Part shown: positions 42,779 through 51,330 of the stretch, piece by piece
Layout of the letters: every line of letters starts with the position of its first letter
Position numbering within the stretch: position 1 is the stretch's first letter
From: an uncultured Treponema sp.
GTDB lineage: Bacteria; Spirochaetota; Spirochaetia; Treponematales; Treponemataceae
Assembly (NCBI GenBank): GCA_946410085.1
Contig: CAMJZA010000002.1
Span: 1-64,000 of the forward strand
Length of the DNA stretch: 64,000 nt
Direction of reading: 5' to 3'
Program-made: the position numbers and the translations under genes
The notes under the pieces: model-generated
The model's database searches: none
What the model was told of the DNA's origin: nothing
The model's input: only the letters and a program-made list of their open reading frames with translations

Positions 42779-44755
42779 TTGCTCCTGCAGAACATCAACT
42801 CGCCTGATGACCTGAAAAAAGTTCCCTCCTCACAGCTTCAGCTCCTTGCCGGCGAGCTGCGGTCGATTATCATCAAGACCGTTGGAAAAAACGGCGGCCA
42901 TCTTGCAAGCAACCTTGGTACCGTGGAGCTGACAATCGCACTGCACCGGGTCTTCAACAGCCCGCAGGACGCAATCATCTGGGACGTAAGCCACCAGTGC
43001 TATTCCCACAAGCTGCTGACGGGCCGCTATCGGGATTTTCCGACGATCCGGCAGAAGGACGGTCTATCCGGCTTTACCCGCATCAGCGAGAGTCCGCACG
43101 ACTACTTTGACGCCGGACACGCTTCTTCCTCCATTTCTTCCGCACTCGGCCTGCTTTCCGCATGGCGGATGCAGGGCCGGGAAGACAAGGTCGTTGCCGT
43201 CATCGGAGACGGTGCCCTGACCGGCGGCATGGCCTATGAAGCCCTGAGCCATGCGGGCCAGCTCGCAAAAAACCTCATCGTCATCGTCAACGACAACAAG
43301 ATGTCCATAAGCCCGAATACCGGATCCGTATCCCGCTACCTGTCCGTCCTTACCGCAACGGCAGGCTACCAGAACTTCCGGTACAAGATAGACCGTCTCG
43401 TCGACGACATTCCCTACATAAACAGGAAGCTGGGAAAATTCATCTACCGCTTCAAGCGGGGCTTGAAAGGCCTCCTCCTTACGAACAACCTCTTCGTGGA
43501 CCTGGGATTCGAATATGTCGGCCCCCTCAACGGGCATAATATCCAGCAGCTTGAACAGATGTTCCGCCGCGTCAGGAAGATGAACCGGCCGGTCATCATC
43601 CATGTCATCACGAAAAAAGGAAAAGGGTACCGGCCGGCAGAGCATGATCCTTCAACCTTCCACGGCGTCGGCCCCTTCAACATCAGCGATGGAGTCGTAG
43701 AAAAGTTTGACACGGTCAGTTTTACCGAGGTCTTCAGCCATGAAATTGTCAGCATGGCCGCAAAGGACTCCCGCATCTGCGCGATAACGGCAGCCATGTC
43801 AAAAGGAACGGGGCTGGACGCCTTTTCCCGGCGCTACAGGGACCGTTTCTTTGACGTCGGCATTGCAGAGGAACATGCCGTTACCTTCGCGGGCGGCCTT
43901 GCTGCGGGGGGCATGGTTCCGGTTGTCGCAATCTATTCAACCTTCATCCAGCGGTCAGTCGATCAGATTATCGAAGATATTGCCCTACAGGAACGGCATG
44001 TCATCATGGTCTTTGACCGGGCAGGAGCCGTCCCGGCAGACGGAGAAACCCATCAGGGCATTTTCGACATCGCCCTCCTCCGTCCCATTCCGAACCTGAC
44101 CCTGCTGACGGTAGCCAGCGAAAAAGACATGGAACTCTGCCTGAACTGGGCCGTAAACGAAGCAAAAGGTCCCGTTGCCCTGCGCTGGCCCAAGATGTCA
44201 TGCCCCTCTGAAATACCGGCCTTTTCCAAGCCCGTCATGAGCGGACGCGGCATTCTGGTCAAGAGCGATGAATTTGCCCCTGCCCTGAGCGTCGCACTGG
44301 AAGCAAAGGCAGAAGGCAAAAACAGGCTCCTTGCGGCACTCAGCTCCAAACGGAAAGGGCGGAAGGCATCCGACATGCTGCTGGTCTGTACCGGCAGCAT
44401 GTACAGTGAAAGCCTGACGGCGGCAAGAAGCCTCCTGCTCAAGGAACTCTCTGCGGATATCTACATTCTCCGCTTCCTCAAGCCCTTCGATGAAAGCTAT
44501 TTCCTGTCAATCGTAGAAAAATATGCAGCCGTTGTCTTCATTGAAGACGGCGTCCGCATCGGCGGCATGGCAGAATACCTTGACCGCCTGGTCTGTCAGG
44601 GCGGCAGGAAGGGCAGCAGAATTCCGACAGCAGTCCTCGCTTTCCCGAACCGGTTCCTCAGAAACGGTAACCGTGAACAGATACTCGAAGAAGCCCGCCT
44701 GAGTCCGAAGGATATAGCCGCCGCCGCAATGAACGTATGGGAGCAGACGAAATGA
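42779..44755 (+). CDS. dxs: 1-deoxy-D-xylulose-5-phosphate synthase
   Basis: DXS makes DXP from pyruvate and glyceraldehyde-3-phosphate, the first step of the MEP isoprenoid pathway. The 658 residues show GGHLASNLGTVELTIALH, the thiamine diphosphate motif GDGALTGGMAYEAL...IVNDN, DVGIAEEHAVTFAGGLA and FDRAGAVPADGETHQG. An insertion of about 30 residues (LSVALEAKAEGKNRLLAALS) sits before the C-terminal transketolase domain. It starts with TTG behind AGGGAG. Its ATG-overlapping neighbour is folP. Confidence 0.96.
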   Translation: MLLQNINSPDDLKKVPSSQLQLLAGELRSIIIKTVGKNGGHLASNLGTVELTIALHRVFNSPQDAIIWDVSHQCYSHKLLTGRYRDFPTIRQKDGLSGFTRISESPHDYFDAGHASSSISSALGLLSAWRMQGREDKVVAVIGDGALTGGMAYEALSHAGQLAKNLIVIVNDNKMSISPNTGSVSRYLSVLTATAGYQNFRYKIDRLVDDIPYINRKLGKFIYRFKRGLKGLLLTNNLFVDLGFEYVGPLNGHNIQQLEQMFRRVRKMNRPVIIHVITKKGKGYRPAEHDPSTFHGVGPFNISDGVVEKFDTVSFTEVFSHEIVSMAAKDSRICAITAAMSKGTGLDAFSRRYRDRFFDVGIAEEHAVTFAGGLAAGGMVPVVAIYSTFIQRSVDQIIEDIALQERHVIMVFDRAGAVPADGETHQGIFDIALLRPIPNLTLLTVASEKDMELCLNWAVNEAKGPVALRWPKMSCPSEIPAFSKPVMSGRGILVKSDEFAPALSVALEAKAEGKNRLLAALSSKRKGRKASDMLLVCTGSMYSESLTAARSLLLKELSADIYILRFLKPFDESYFLSIVEKYAAVVFIEDGVRIGGMAEYLDRLVCQGGRKGSRIPTAVLAFPNRFLRNGNREQILEEARLSPKDIAAAAMNVWEQTK

Positions 44756-45594
44756 AATGCCTCCACCTGGCAGACAGGGACATCACGACAGACCGGCCTG
44801 CATTCATCATGGGCATCGTCAATGCCACGCCGGACAGCTTTTACAGCGCCAGCAGAGGCGGCATTGATCGTGCCCTGCAGCTTATAGAGGAAGGGGCCGA
44901 CATCATAGATATCGGAGGTGAATCTACCCGCCCCGGTGCATCCTATGTCGATGAAGCAGAAGAACTCCACCGGGTCGTCTCGGTGATTGAACAGCTCAGG
45001 CGCAGGTCCGGCATCCCTGTTTCCGTCGACACCCGCAAGCGGTCCGTCATGGAAGCAGCCTGGAATGCAGGGGCAGACATCCTCAATGATATTTCCGCCC
45101 TGGAAGATGCGGCAGACATCGCAGCCTTCGCCGCAGACAGGAAACTGCCGGTTATCCTAATGCACAAGCGGGGCATTCCCAGGACCATGCAGGAAGAAAC
45201 CCGCTACGACAACGTGGTCAGCCAGGTCAGTTCCTATCTTGCACAGCGGGCCGCCGCCGCAGAAGCAGCAGGCATTGCCGGGAACAAGATTATCGTTGAC
45301 CCGGGAATCGGCTTCGGCAAGGGACTGGAAGAAAACCGCCGGCTCATCTGGAACTGCGGTTCCCTCTGCGGGGGCAGGTATCCGGTTCTGATGGCACTCT
45401 CACGGAAAAGCTGCATCGGACTCATGGTCGGGGAAGATGATGCAACCGGTGACGGACGGCTCTACGGGACCCTCGCCGCCGACATCATCGCCGTTCAACG
45501 GGGGGCATCCCTGCTGCGGGTTCACGACGTCAAGGCTTGCCGTAACACGCTCGACGTGATAAAATCACTCCAAGACTGCGGGGAAGAGGGGTAG
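44752..45594 (+). CDS. folP: Dihydropteroate synthase
   Basis: FolP joins p-aminobenzoate to dihydropterin diphosphate in folate synthesis. The 280 residues carry FIMGIVNATPDSFYSASRGG, IIDIGGESTRPGA, PVSVDTRKRSVMEAA, ILNDISALED and VDPGIGFGKG. ATG 44752 overlaps the dxs stop (ATGA), so they are coupled. The order dxs-folP-cdaA places unrelated pathways in one unit. Confidence 0.96.
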   Translation: MKCLHLADRDITTDRPAFIMGIVNATPDSFYSASRGGIDRALQLIEEGADIIDIGGESTRPGASYVDEAEELHRVVSVIEQLRRRSGIPVSVDTRKRSVMEAAWNAGADILNDISALEDAADIAAFAADRKLPVILMHKRGIPRTMQEETRYDNVVSQVSSYLAQRAAAAEAAGIAGNKIIVDPGIGFGKGLEENRRLIWNCGSLCGGRYPVLMALSRKSCIGLMVGEDDATGDGRLYGTLAADIIAVQRGASLLRVHDVKACRNTLDVIKSLQDCGEEG

Positions 45595-45597
45595 CGA

Positions 45598-46419
45598 TTG
45601 ACATTCTTTTCGGTTTTAGGCCAGATTTATACGAATTACATCAATCCCTTTCTCGACATCATGCTGATGACATTCCTGATTTACTGGGCCTATAAGCTCA
45701 TCATCAGGACAAATGCCCTTCAAGTTCTGCGGGCAGTCATCTACTTCGTCATTTTCTACGTCATCGTCGTATTCATCCTTCGTCTGAACACCCTGAGCTG
45801 GCTGCTCAACATCGTCGGCCCCGCCTTCATCATCGGGGCAGTCATCATCCTGCAGCCGGAAATGCGGAAAATATTCCTCAAACTGGGACAGACTGACTGG
45901 TTCCTGCTGGGAGGAAAGAAGAAGCACACGTATGTGGATTCCGTGCTGGTCGCCGCATATGAAATGTCCAAACAGCGGCGGGGCATGCTGGTCGTGTTCA
46001 TGAAATCATCCAAGCTTGAACAGGTCATCGGGAGCGGACAGAAGATAAACGCAGACCTGTCCTCCAACCTCCTCATCACGATTTTCGGCCACGACACGCC
46101 GATGCACGACGGAGCCTGCGTCGTACAGGGCGACAAGATACTTGCGGCAGGCTGCTTCCTGCCCGTCAGCGAGAACTACGACATCAAGAAAACCTACGGG
46201 ACGCGGCACCGGGCCGCGCTCGGCCTGAGCGAGCAGTGCGATGCGGTGATTCTCGTCGTCAGCGAGGAATCCGGGGCAATCAGCCTTGCCTATGATTCAC
46301 AGCTCCACTATGACCTTCCGATTGAGACCCTGACGAGGATCCTTGAGAAAAAGCTAGAAATCAAGAAGGAAGATCAGAAGATAGAGGATTCAGAAGATGA
46401 ACACAAGTCTGCTTCGTGA
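45598..46419 (+). CDS. cdaA: Diadenylate cyclase CdaA
   Basis: CdaA makes c-di-AMP from two ATP at the inner membrane. The 273-residue protein has three N-terminal helices (IMLMTFLIYWAYKLI, VIYFVIFYVIVVFILRL and LLNIVGPAFIIGAVIIL), then the DAC domain with PMHDGACVV (DGA) and GTRHRAALGLSE (RHR). The start is a TTG three bases after folP, with GAAGAGGGG upstream. It overlaps cdaR by 23 bases. The degradation partner is probably the PgpH-type protein at 51317. Confidence 0.96.
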   Translation: MTFFSVLGQIYTNYINPFLDIMLMTFLIYWAYKLIIRTNALQVLRAVIYFVIFYVIVVFILRLNTLSWLLNIVGPAFIIGAVIILQPEMRKIFLKLGQTDWFLLGGKKKHTYVDSVLVAAYEMSKQRRGMLVVFMKSSKLEQVIGSGQKINADLSSNLLITIFGHDTPMHDGACVVQGDKILAAGCFLPVSENYDIKKTYGTRHRAALGLSEQCDAVILVVSEESGAISLAYDSQLHYDLPIETLTRILEKKLEIKKEDQKIEDSEDEHKSAS

Positions 46420-47395
46420 AAAACTGCTCAGTCACTGGAAGGAAAAACTCGGCTGCTTCATCATGGCTCTGGCAATATACGCCTTTTATCAGATCCAGCG
46501 TTTTGAGCGGGAAGAATTCACCGTGCCGCTGGAAGTCAAGGCGCCGGGTAACCTCACGGTCAGGAGCGGTTTTGCGCTCCCCCAGTACGTGAAGGTCAGC
46601 CTCAGGGCAGACCGGGGCGAACTGGGCGGCATTTCATCGAGCGACATCGGAGCCTTCATAGACTTAAGCTATGCGTCACGGGCAGGAAGCTATGATTTTC
46701 TCGTCAACGTGCGGCCAAACCGGAGGCTTTCCAGCCTTTCCCCCCTTGAAATCAGCGTCCAGCCTCAGCGGATACAGGTTGAAATTGAAGAGGAAATTGT
46801 CCGCTTCGTTCCCATTTCCGCAACCATCTCGGGACAGCCCGCATACGGCTACGAAAGCAGCGCGGTCAGCATGGTACCGACCAGCGTAAAGCTGCAGGGT
46901 CCGAAGAGCGCCGTTGAAGGCATACAGGAAATTCAGACCGAAGAAGTCTCCCTCGACGGGGCAACCGAAAGCATCAGCAGGGAAGTCGGCTTCATGAACC
47001 TCAGTTCCCTGGTCATGGTCGACCCGGAACAGCAGGTGCAGGTCTCCGTTGCCATTACGCCGATCGAAGCTTCCAGGACAATCGAGGGCATTGAGATAAG
47101 CTACGACAACATTGATTCCCGCCTTGATATTTCCCACGAACGCAATCTGGTCACTATTACCGTGGAAGGCAAGCTGCTGGAACTGGACCGGATGAAGAAA
47201 AACAGCTGTTCGGCATCGGCAGACTGTTCAATGGCAACCGGTCCGGGAACCATCGAAGTTCCCGTGTTCATCCATGTACCCGACAACGTAAAACTGACCG
47301 CATGGACCGTCAATACCGTAACCGTGACCTTTACGGAAAAACCGGAAGCGGAACTCAGTCCCGAAGAAGAAGCCGCCTTCGGCTATTATTACTAG
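46397..47395 (+). CDS. cdaR: YbbR-domain protein (CdaR-like)
   Basis: YbbR proteins encoded next to cdaA modulate the cyclase. The 332-residue protein has one N-terminal transmembrane helix (KLGCFIMALAIYAFYQI) and then repeated YbbR-like beta domains outside the membrane, such as EFTVPLEVKAPGNLTVRSGF and VQVSVAITPIEASRTIEGIE. The start lies inside cdaA (23-bp overlap), indicating stoichiometric translation. The repeats are shorter than those of Bacillus CdaR but follow the same pattern. Confidence 0.88.
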   Translation: MNTSLLREKLLSHWKEKLGCFIMALAIYAFYQIQRFEREEFTVPLEVKAPGNLTVRSGFALPQYVKVSLRADRGELGGISSSDIGAFIDLSYASRAGSYDFLVNVRPNRRLSSLSPLEISVQPQRIQVEIEEEIVRFVPISATISGQPAYGYESSAVSMVPTSVKLQGPKSAVEGIQEIQTEEVSLDGATESISREVGFMNLSSLVMVDPEQQVQVSVAITPIEASRTIEGIEISYDNIDSRLDISHERNLVTITVEGKLLELDRMKKNSCSASADCSMATGPGTIEVPVFIHVPDNVKLTAWTVNTVTVTFTEKPEAELSPEEEAAFGYYY

Positions 47396-47405
47396 CGCAG
47401 CAGCT

Positions 47406-47789
47406 ATGATTTGTGGAATAGGCTGTGACATCGCAAAAATCTCCCGATTCCAGTCCTGGCTGGAAAAACCGGGAATGATTGCCCGTTTTTTCAACGAACG
47501 GGAGTGCTTTCCGGGGCAGCATGCCAGCCAGGGACGGCTCATGGAATGGTATGCTGCACGCTTTGCCGCAAAAGAAGCTTTTGCAAAAGCATTAGGAACA
47601 GGTTTTTCTGCCTTTAAACTTGCCGATATGTATATAGAGAAGAACGATGACGGACAGCCTTTCCTCCGCGTGACGGGTGGGGCCAGGGAGAAAATGGAAT
47701 CCTTATATGGTAAGGATGTCCACGTCCATGTCTCCCTGAGCCATGAAAAGGAATATGCTGTTGCATTTGTGATTATAGAGCGGAGGTAA
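47406..47789 (+). CDS. acpS: Holo-[acyl-carrier-protein] synthase
   Basis: AcpS attaches 4'-phosphopantetheine to acyl carrier protein. The 127 residues show GIGCDIAKISRFQ at the start, RFFNERECF, the metal-binding WYAARFAAKEAFAKALGTG and HVSLSHEKEYAVAFVI at the end. It follows cdaR after ten bases in the same transcription unit. Confidence 0.95.
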   Translation: MICGIGCDIAKISRFQSWLEKPGMIARFFNERECFPGQHASQGRLMEWYAARFAAKEAFAKALGTGFSAFKLADMYIEKNDDGQPFLRVTGGAREKMESLYGKDVHVHVSLSHEKEYAVAFVIIERR

Positions 47790-47796
47790 TCTGTTT

Positions 47797-48699
47797 ATGA
47801 AAAAAGAGGAAGAGGGCGGCAAGAAACCGGCAGTCACCTATTGGAAGAAAGAACTGGCCGTCTGCCCCGTATGCGGGAAGAAATTCGGACAGGAAGAGAT
47901 GCACAAGGGTGGAGGCCGCATGATAGCAGGCCCCTTGACCGACGAACTGCACAGGGTTTTTGAGCCTTCAAAGAAATTCGGCCGCGTCTACCCCCTCATC
48001 TATGACATCGGATGCTGTCCCAAGTGCAATACGGCCCTGTTCTGGAATGACTTCACGGACCTAAAGGACAAGGCAAGCCTGGAACGGCTGGAAGCCGACA
48101 CGCCGCAGCGGCAGAAGCGGGTTGAAACCGTTTTCCCGAATTTCAACGTATCGACGGAAAAGAGCTTCATTGAGCGGAACCTCTATGACGGAGTTGCCTA
48201 TTACTACCTCGCCCTCCTGAGCTACGAAAAGGTTGACCTCGCATTCGGACCGACATTCAAGCGCGCAATGATAAGCCTCCGCCTTGCCTGGCTCTGCAAG
48301 GACCTGGATACCGCCTGTCCTGGGCACAACTTTGACTATATATCACAGGTCTTTTACCGGAAAGCCCTTTTCTTTTACCAGCAGACCCTGATCAATGAAA
48401 CCAGCCGCATTGAATCCATTGAGTCGATTCATTACTTTGGCCCCGATATGGACAAGAGCTACGGCTACGACGGCATCCTCTACCTCTGTGGCCTGTTGGA
48501 ATACAAGTACGGACAGCGGGAGGACGAAAGCCTGCGGCTCAAGAAGCTCAGCGAATTCAAGGGAGCGATCGCCAAGCTCTTCGGACTCGGAAAATCCTCG
48601 AAGGAAAAGCCGGGCCCCCTCCTTGAAGTTGCAAAGAACCTCTATGACGACATAGCAAAGGAGCTTTCGAACAACAACATCTTCTCGGATGATGACTAG
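47797..48699 (+). CDS. DUF2225 zinc-ribbon protein
   Basis: The 300-residue protein has a zinc-ribbon-like pair of motifs, CPVCGKKF (about 24-31) and CCPKCNTALFWNDF (about 73), then a helical region with NLYDGVAYYYLALLSYEKVD typical of DUF2225. The function of this family is unknown. It is seven bases after acpS and 15 before truA. The C-terminus (NNNIFSDDD) is acidic. A cytoplasmic, metal-binding role is inferred. Confidence 0.85.
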   Translation: MKKEEEGGKKPAVTYWKKELAVCPVCGKKFGQEEMHKGGGRMIAGPLTDELHRVFEPSKKFGRVYPLIYDIGCCPKCNTALFWNDFTDLKDKASLERLEADTPQRQKRVETVFPNFNVSTEKSFIERNLYDGVAYYYLALLSYEKVDLAFGPTFKRAMISLRLAWLCKDLDTACPGHNFDYISQVFYRKALFFYQQTLINETSRIESIESIHYFGPDMDKSYGYDGILYLCGLLEYKYGQREDESLRLKKLSEFKGAIAKLFGLGKSSKEKPGPLLEVAKNLYDDIAKELSNNNIFSDDD

Positions 48700-48714
48700 G
48701 ACGATGATTCATCG

Positions 48715-49503
48715 ATGACAAACGTACTCCTCTCCATCTCCTACGACGGCAGCGACTTCTGCGGCTGGCAGCGGCAGGACAAGTCAGACGGCGGGGAGCC
48801 CGTCCGCACCGTCCAGGGGGAACTGGAGACGGCACTGGCAAAGATGCTCAAGGCCCCCGTCAAGCTCTACGGCTCCGGCAGAACCGACAGCGGTGTCCAT
48901 GCCCGTGCCCAAAAGGCAAATTTCCTGTCCCCCTTCGATGCAATCCCCCCCTCCGGCTACGTGCGGGCCCTAAACGGTATCCTGCCCCGCGACATCAGGA
49001 TACAGTCGGCACAGCCTGTCCCCGAAACGTTCAATGCCCGCTTTGACGCAACCTCCCGCATATACCGTTACTTTATCCGCACGGGGACAACCCCGCCCTT
49101 TGCCAGTGAAACGAGATACCTCTGGTACCAGCCCCGAGAGCTGAACCTCACCCGCCTGAACGAGATGGCAGCTTTCCTGTCCGGAGAGATTGACTGCGCA
49201 ACGTTTTCCGCAGCAGGAGACCAGAGCCTTTCCACCAGGCGCTATATTGACCGGGCAGGCTTTTTTCCTGCCCCGGACCGGGAAAACACCCTCATATTCG
49301 AAATAGAAGCAAATGCCTTTCTCTGGAAGATGATCCGCTCACTCGTCGGAACCTTCGTCCAGCTGGACATGCAGGGAGCCGCACCGGCCGTGTTCAAGGA
49401 GATTCTGGACAGCAGGAACCGTCAGCGGGCACTGATGACCGCACCTCCGACTGGCCTCTTTCTCTGGGACATCCGCTTTGACGGTATCCGACGGCATGTC
49501 TAG
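48715..49503 (+). CDS. truA: tRNA pseudouridine(38-40) synthase TruA
   Basis: TruA modifies U38-40 in tRNA anticodon stems. The 262 residues include LLSISYDGSDFCGWQRQ, the catalytic Asp in GSGRTDSGVHARAQ, YRYFIRTGTTPPF and FLWKMIRSLVGTFVQL. The gene starts 15 nt after the DUF2225 gene and is convergent with radC. Confidence 0.96.
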   Translation: MTNVLLSISYDGSDFCGWQRQDKSDGGEPVRTVQGELETALAKMLKAPVKLYGSGRTDSGVHARAQKANFLSPFDAIPPSGYVRALNGILPRDIRIQSAQPVPETFNARFDATSRIYRYFIRTGTTPPFASETRYLWYQPRELNLTRLNEMAAFLSGEIDCATFSAAGDQSLSTRRYIDRAGFFPAPDRENTLIFEIEANAFLWKMIRSLVGTFVQLDMQGAAPAVFKEILDSRNRQRALMTAPPTGLFLWDIRFDGIRRHV

Positions 49504-49571
49504 GCGCCGGGCCGGCATTTTCCTTCCCGAATCAGCAGGTCAGACCTGGCGGCAGCCAGCCGTCAAGCCTG

Positions 49572-50249
49572 CTAGCCGCCGAGCAGACCGTGTTCCATGA
49601 AGCTGTAATAACCGTCCCTTGAGATAATGATGTGGTCAAGGAACTGTATGCCCAGGATTTCCGATGATTCCTGCAGCACCCGGGTCGTTTCCGAGTCCGC
49701 CGTACTGGGCAGGCAGGGACCGCAGGGATGGTTGTGGCAGCAGATGACCGCCGAAGCGTGCTCGGCGACCGGTTCAGAGAACACCTCCCTCGGATGAACG
49801 ATCGTCCGGGTCGTTGTCCCGATGGAAACAACCCGGATAGCGAGAATCTCATGCGCCCCGTTCAGGGAAACGCAGATGAAATGCTCCCGCTGTTCCATCG
49901 CATACTGCCGCACGTAGGGAATGACCTCCTCCGGAGTGTTTACCACGGCCTTCAGGTAGCCGCAGCGTCTCCTGCCCAGTTCAAGAGCTGCGGCGACGGC
50001 CAGTACCTTCGAGTTCCCCATGCCGTTAATGCAGCCCAGCCGCGGTACAATTTCCCCAGCGGGGCTTTCCTTAATGACCTCAAGGACCTTCCGTGACAGG
50101 GGTTCGACCGGCACAGCCTTAGAACCGGAGCCAAGAATCAGCATGACGAGTTCGCTGTCGCTGGGAAAGGAAAGCCCTTTCTGCAAGACCAGTTCCCTGA
50201 TGCAGGGATGCTGCCTGACGGTACGATAATCGTTTTTCATTCGTTCCAT
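49572..50249 (-). CDS. radC: RadC family JAB/MPN protein
   Basis: The 225-residue protein has a UPF0758 N-terminal helix-hairpin region (INGMGNSKVLAVAAALELGR) and a JAMM metalloprotease-like domain. The metal-binding set is VICCHNHPCGPCLPSTADSE, with an upstream Glu in HPREVFSEPVAEHASA. RadC has no proven role in DNA repair despite its name. The track's start at 50315 runs through the phoH promoter region. I choose ATG 50249, with 50240 as an alternative. Confidence 0.9.
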   Translation of the reverse strand: MERMKNDYRTVRQHPCIRELVLQKGLSFPSDSELVMLILGSGSKAVPVEPLSRKVLEVIKESPAGEIVPRLGCINGMGNSKVLAVAAALELGRRRCGYLKAVVNTPEEVIPYVRQYAMEQREHFICVSLNGAHEILAIRVVSIGTTTRTIVHPREVFSEPVAEHASAVICCHNHPCGPCLPSTADSETTRVLQESSEILGIQFLDHIIISRDGYYSFMEHGLLGG

Positions 50250-50301
50250 ACACCTATACATCTGCGGACAAAAGATAAAAAGGTACACATGAGGGCAAAT
50301 A

Positions 50302-50330
50302 TTGACGGATTGCATTTACTATATTACAAT
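50302..50330 (+). promoter_or_regulatory. Sigma70-type promoter of phoH
   Basis: TTGACG (50302-50307) and TACAAT (50325-50330) are 17 nt apart. Ten bases separate the -10 from ATG 50341, giving a leader of about four bases. Confidence 0.7.
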
Positions 50331-50340
50331 AAAAGCAATA

Positions 50341-51330
50341 ATGTCGGCATATACGATAGTGGTCCCGGATAACAACGTGCTCTGCCGCATTTGCGGGACC
50401 AATGACAGCAACCTGAAGCTCATCGAGAATTTTCTGGGAATTCCAATATTCGCCTGCGGAAATGAATTGTCCGTCGAAGACGGGGATATCGATGCCGTCC
50501 GCCGCTTCCGCTTTGTCATAGACTCCATCCTCGACGAGATTGCGCAGGGCTGCGGAGAGCTTTCCGACAGCGATCTGATCCAGTCGGTTCTGGCAGGAGC
50601 CATTGCCCCCTGTGCAGACAAGGGCAGGCTGAAGGCTGCTGACCATGCCTTTTTTGAGCAGAACAGCATCTGTGTGCCGGGAGCAACGCGGAGGGTCTAC
50701 CCAAGGACACGGGGACAGGCCCAGCTGGTCGCAATGATGCGCAAGAACAATGTCGTCATAGCGGAAGGTCCGGCAGGGTCCGGCAAGACCTTCCTCTGCA
50801 TCTGTGAAGCCCTGCGGCTCGTGCTGACCCATAAAATGAGCGGCATTGTCCTGACCCGGCCGGTCGTAGAGGCAGGAGAAAGCCTGGGCTTTCTGCCCGG
50901 AGACCTGAAGGAAAAACTCGATCCCTACATGCGCCCCCTCTACGATGCAATGCATGCCGTCCTTCCACGGGAAACCATCGCCAAGATGCAGGAAAATTCC
51001 ATCATAGAGACCGCCCCGCTCGCCTACATGCGGGGCAGGACGCTGAACGACAGCGTGATAATCCTTGATGAAGCACAGAATACGACGAGGGAACAGATGA
51101 AAATGTTCCTGACACGGATGGGAGAAGGCTCAAAGGTGTTCGTCACGGGTGACCTGACCCAAATAGACCTTCCCCGGCGCATACCGTCGGGCCTGGCAGA
51201 CGCAATTAACCTGCTCGGCAGCATTGACGGCATCGCAATACAGCACCTGGACGCAGAGGATGTCGTGAGAAATCCCCTCGTTAAACAGATAATAAAAGCG
51301 TACGAGAGTGAACGAAATGAAGCATTCTGA
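50341..51330 (+). CDS. phoH: PhoH-like ATPase
   Basis: PhoH/YbeZ proteins are RNA-linked ATPases often encoded with ybeY. The 329 residues have a short N-terminal KH-like region (NDSNLKLIENFLGIPIFACG), Walker A GPAGSGKTFLC, Walker B VIILDEAQNTTREQM and GDLTQIDLPR. I start at ATG 50341 rather than the TTG at 50302, which is the -35 box. It overlaps the PgpH-type gene by 14 bases. Confidence 0.95.
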   Translation: MSAYTIVVPDNNVLCRICGTNDSNLKLIENFLGIPIFACGNELSVEDGDIDAVRRFRFVIDSILDEIAQGCGELSDSDLIQSVLAGAIAPCADKGRLKAADHAFFEQNSICVPGATRRVYPRTRGQAQLVAMMRKNNVVIAEGPAGSGKTFLCICEALRLVLTHKMSGIVLTRPVVEAGESLGFLPGDLKEKLDPYMRPLYDAMHAVLPRETIAKMQENSIIETAPLAYMRGRTLNDSVIILDEAQNTTREQMKMFLTRMGEGSKVFVTGDLTQIDLPRRIPSGLADAINLLGSIDGIAIQHLDAEDVVRNPLVKQIIKAYESERNEAF

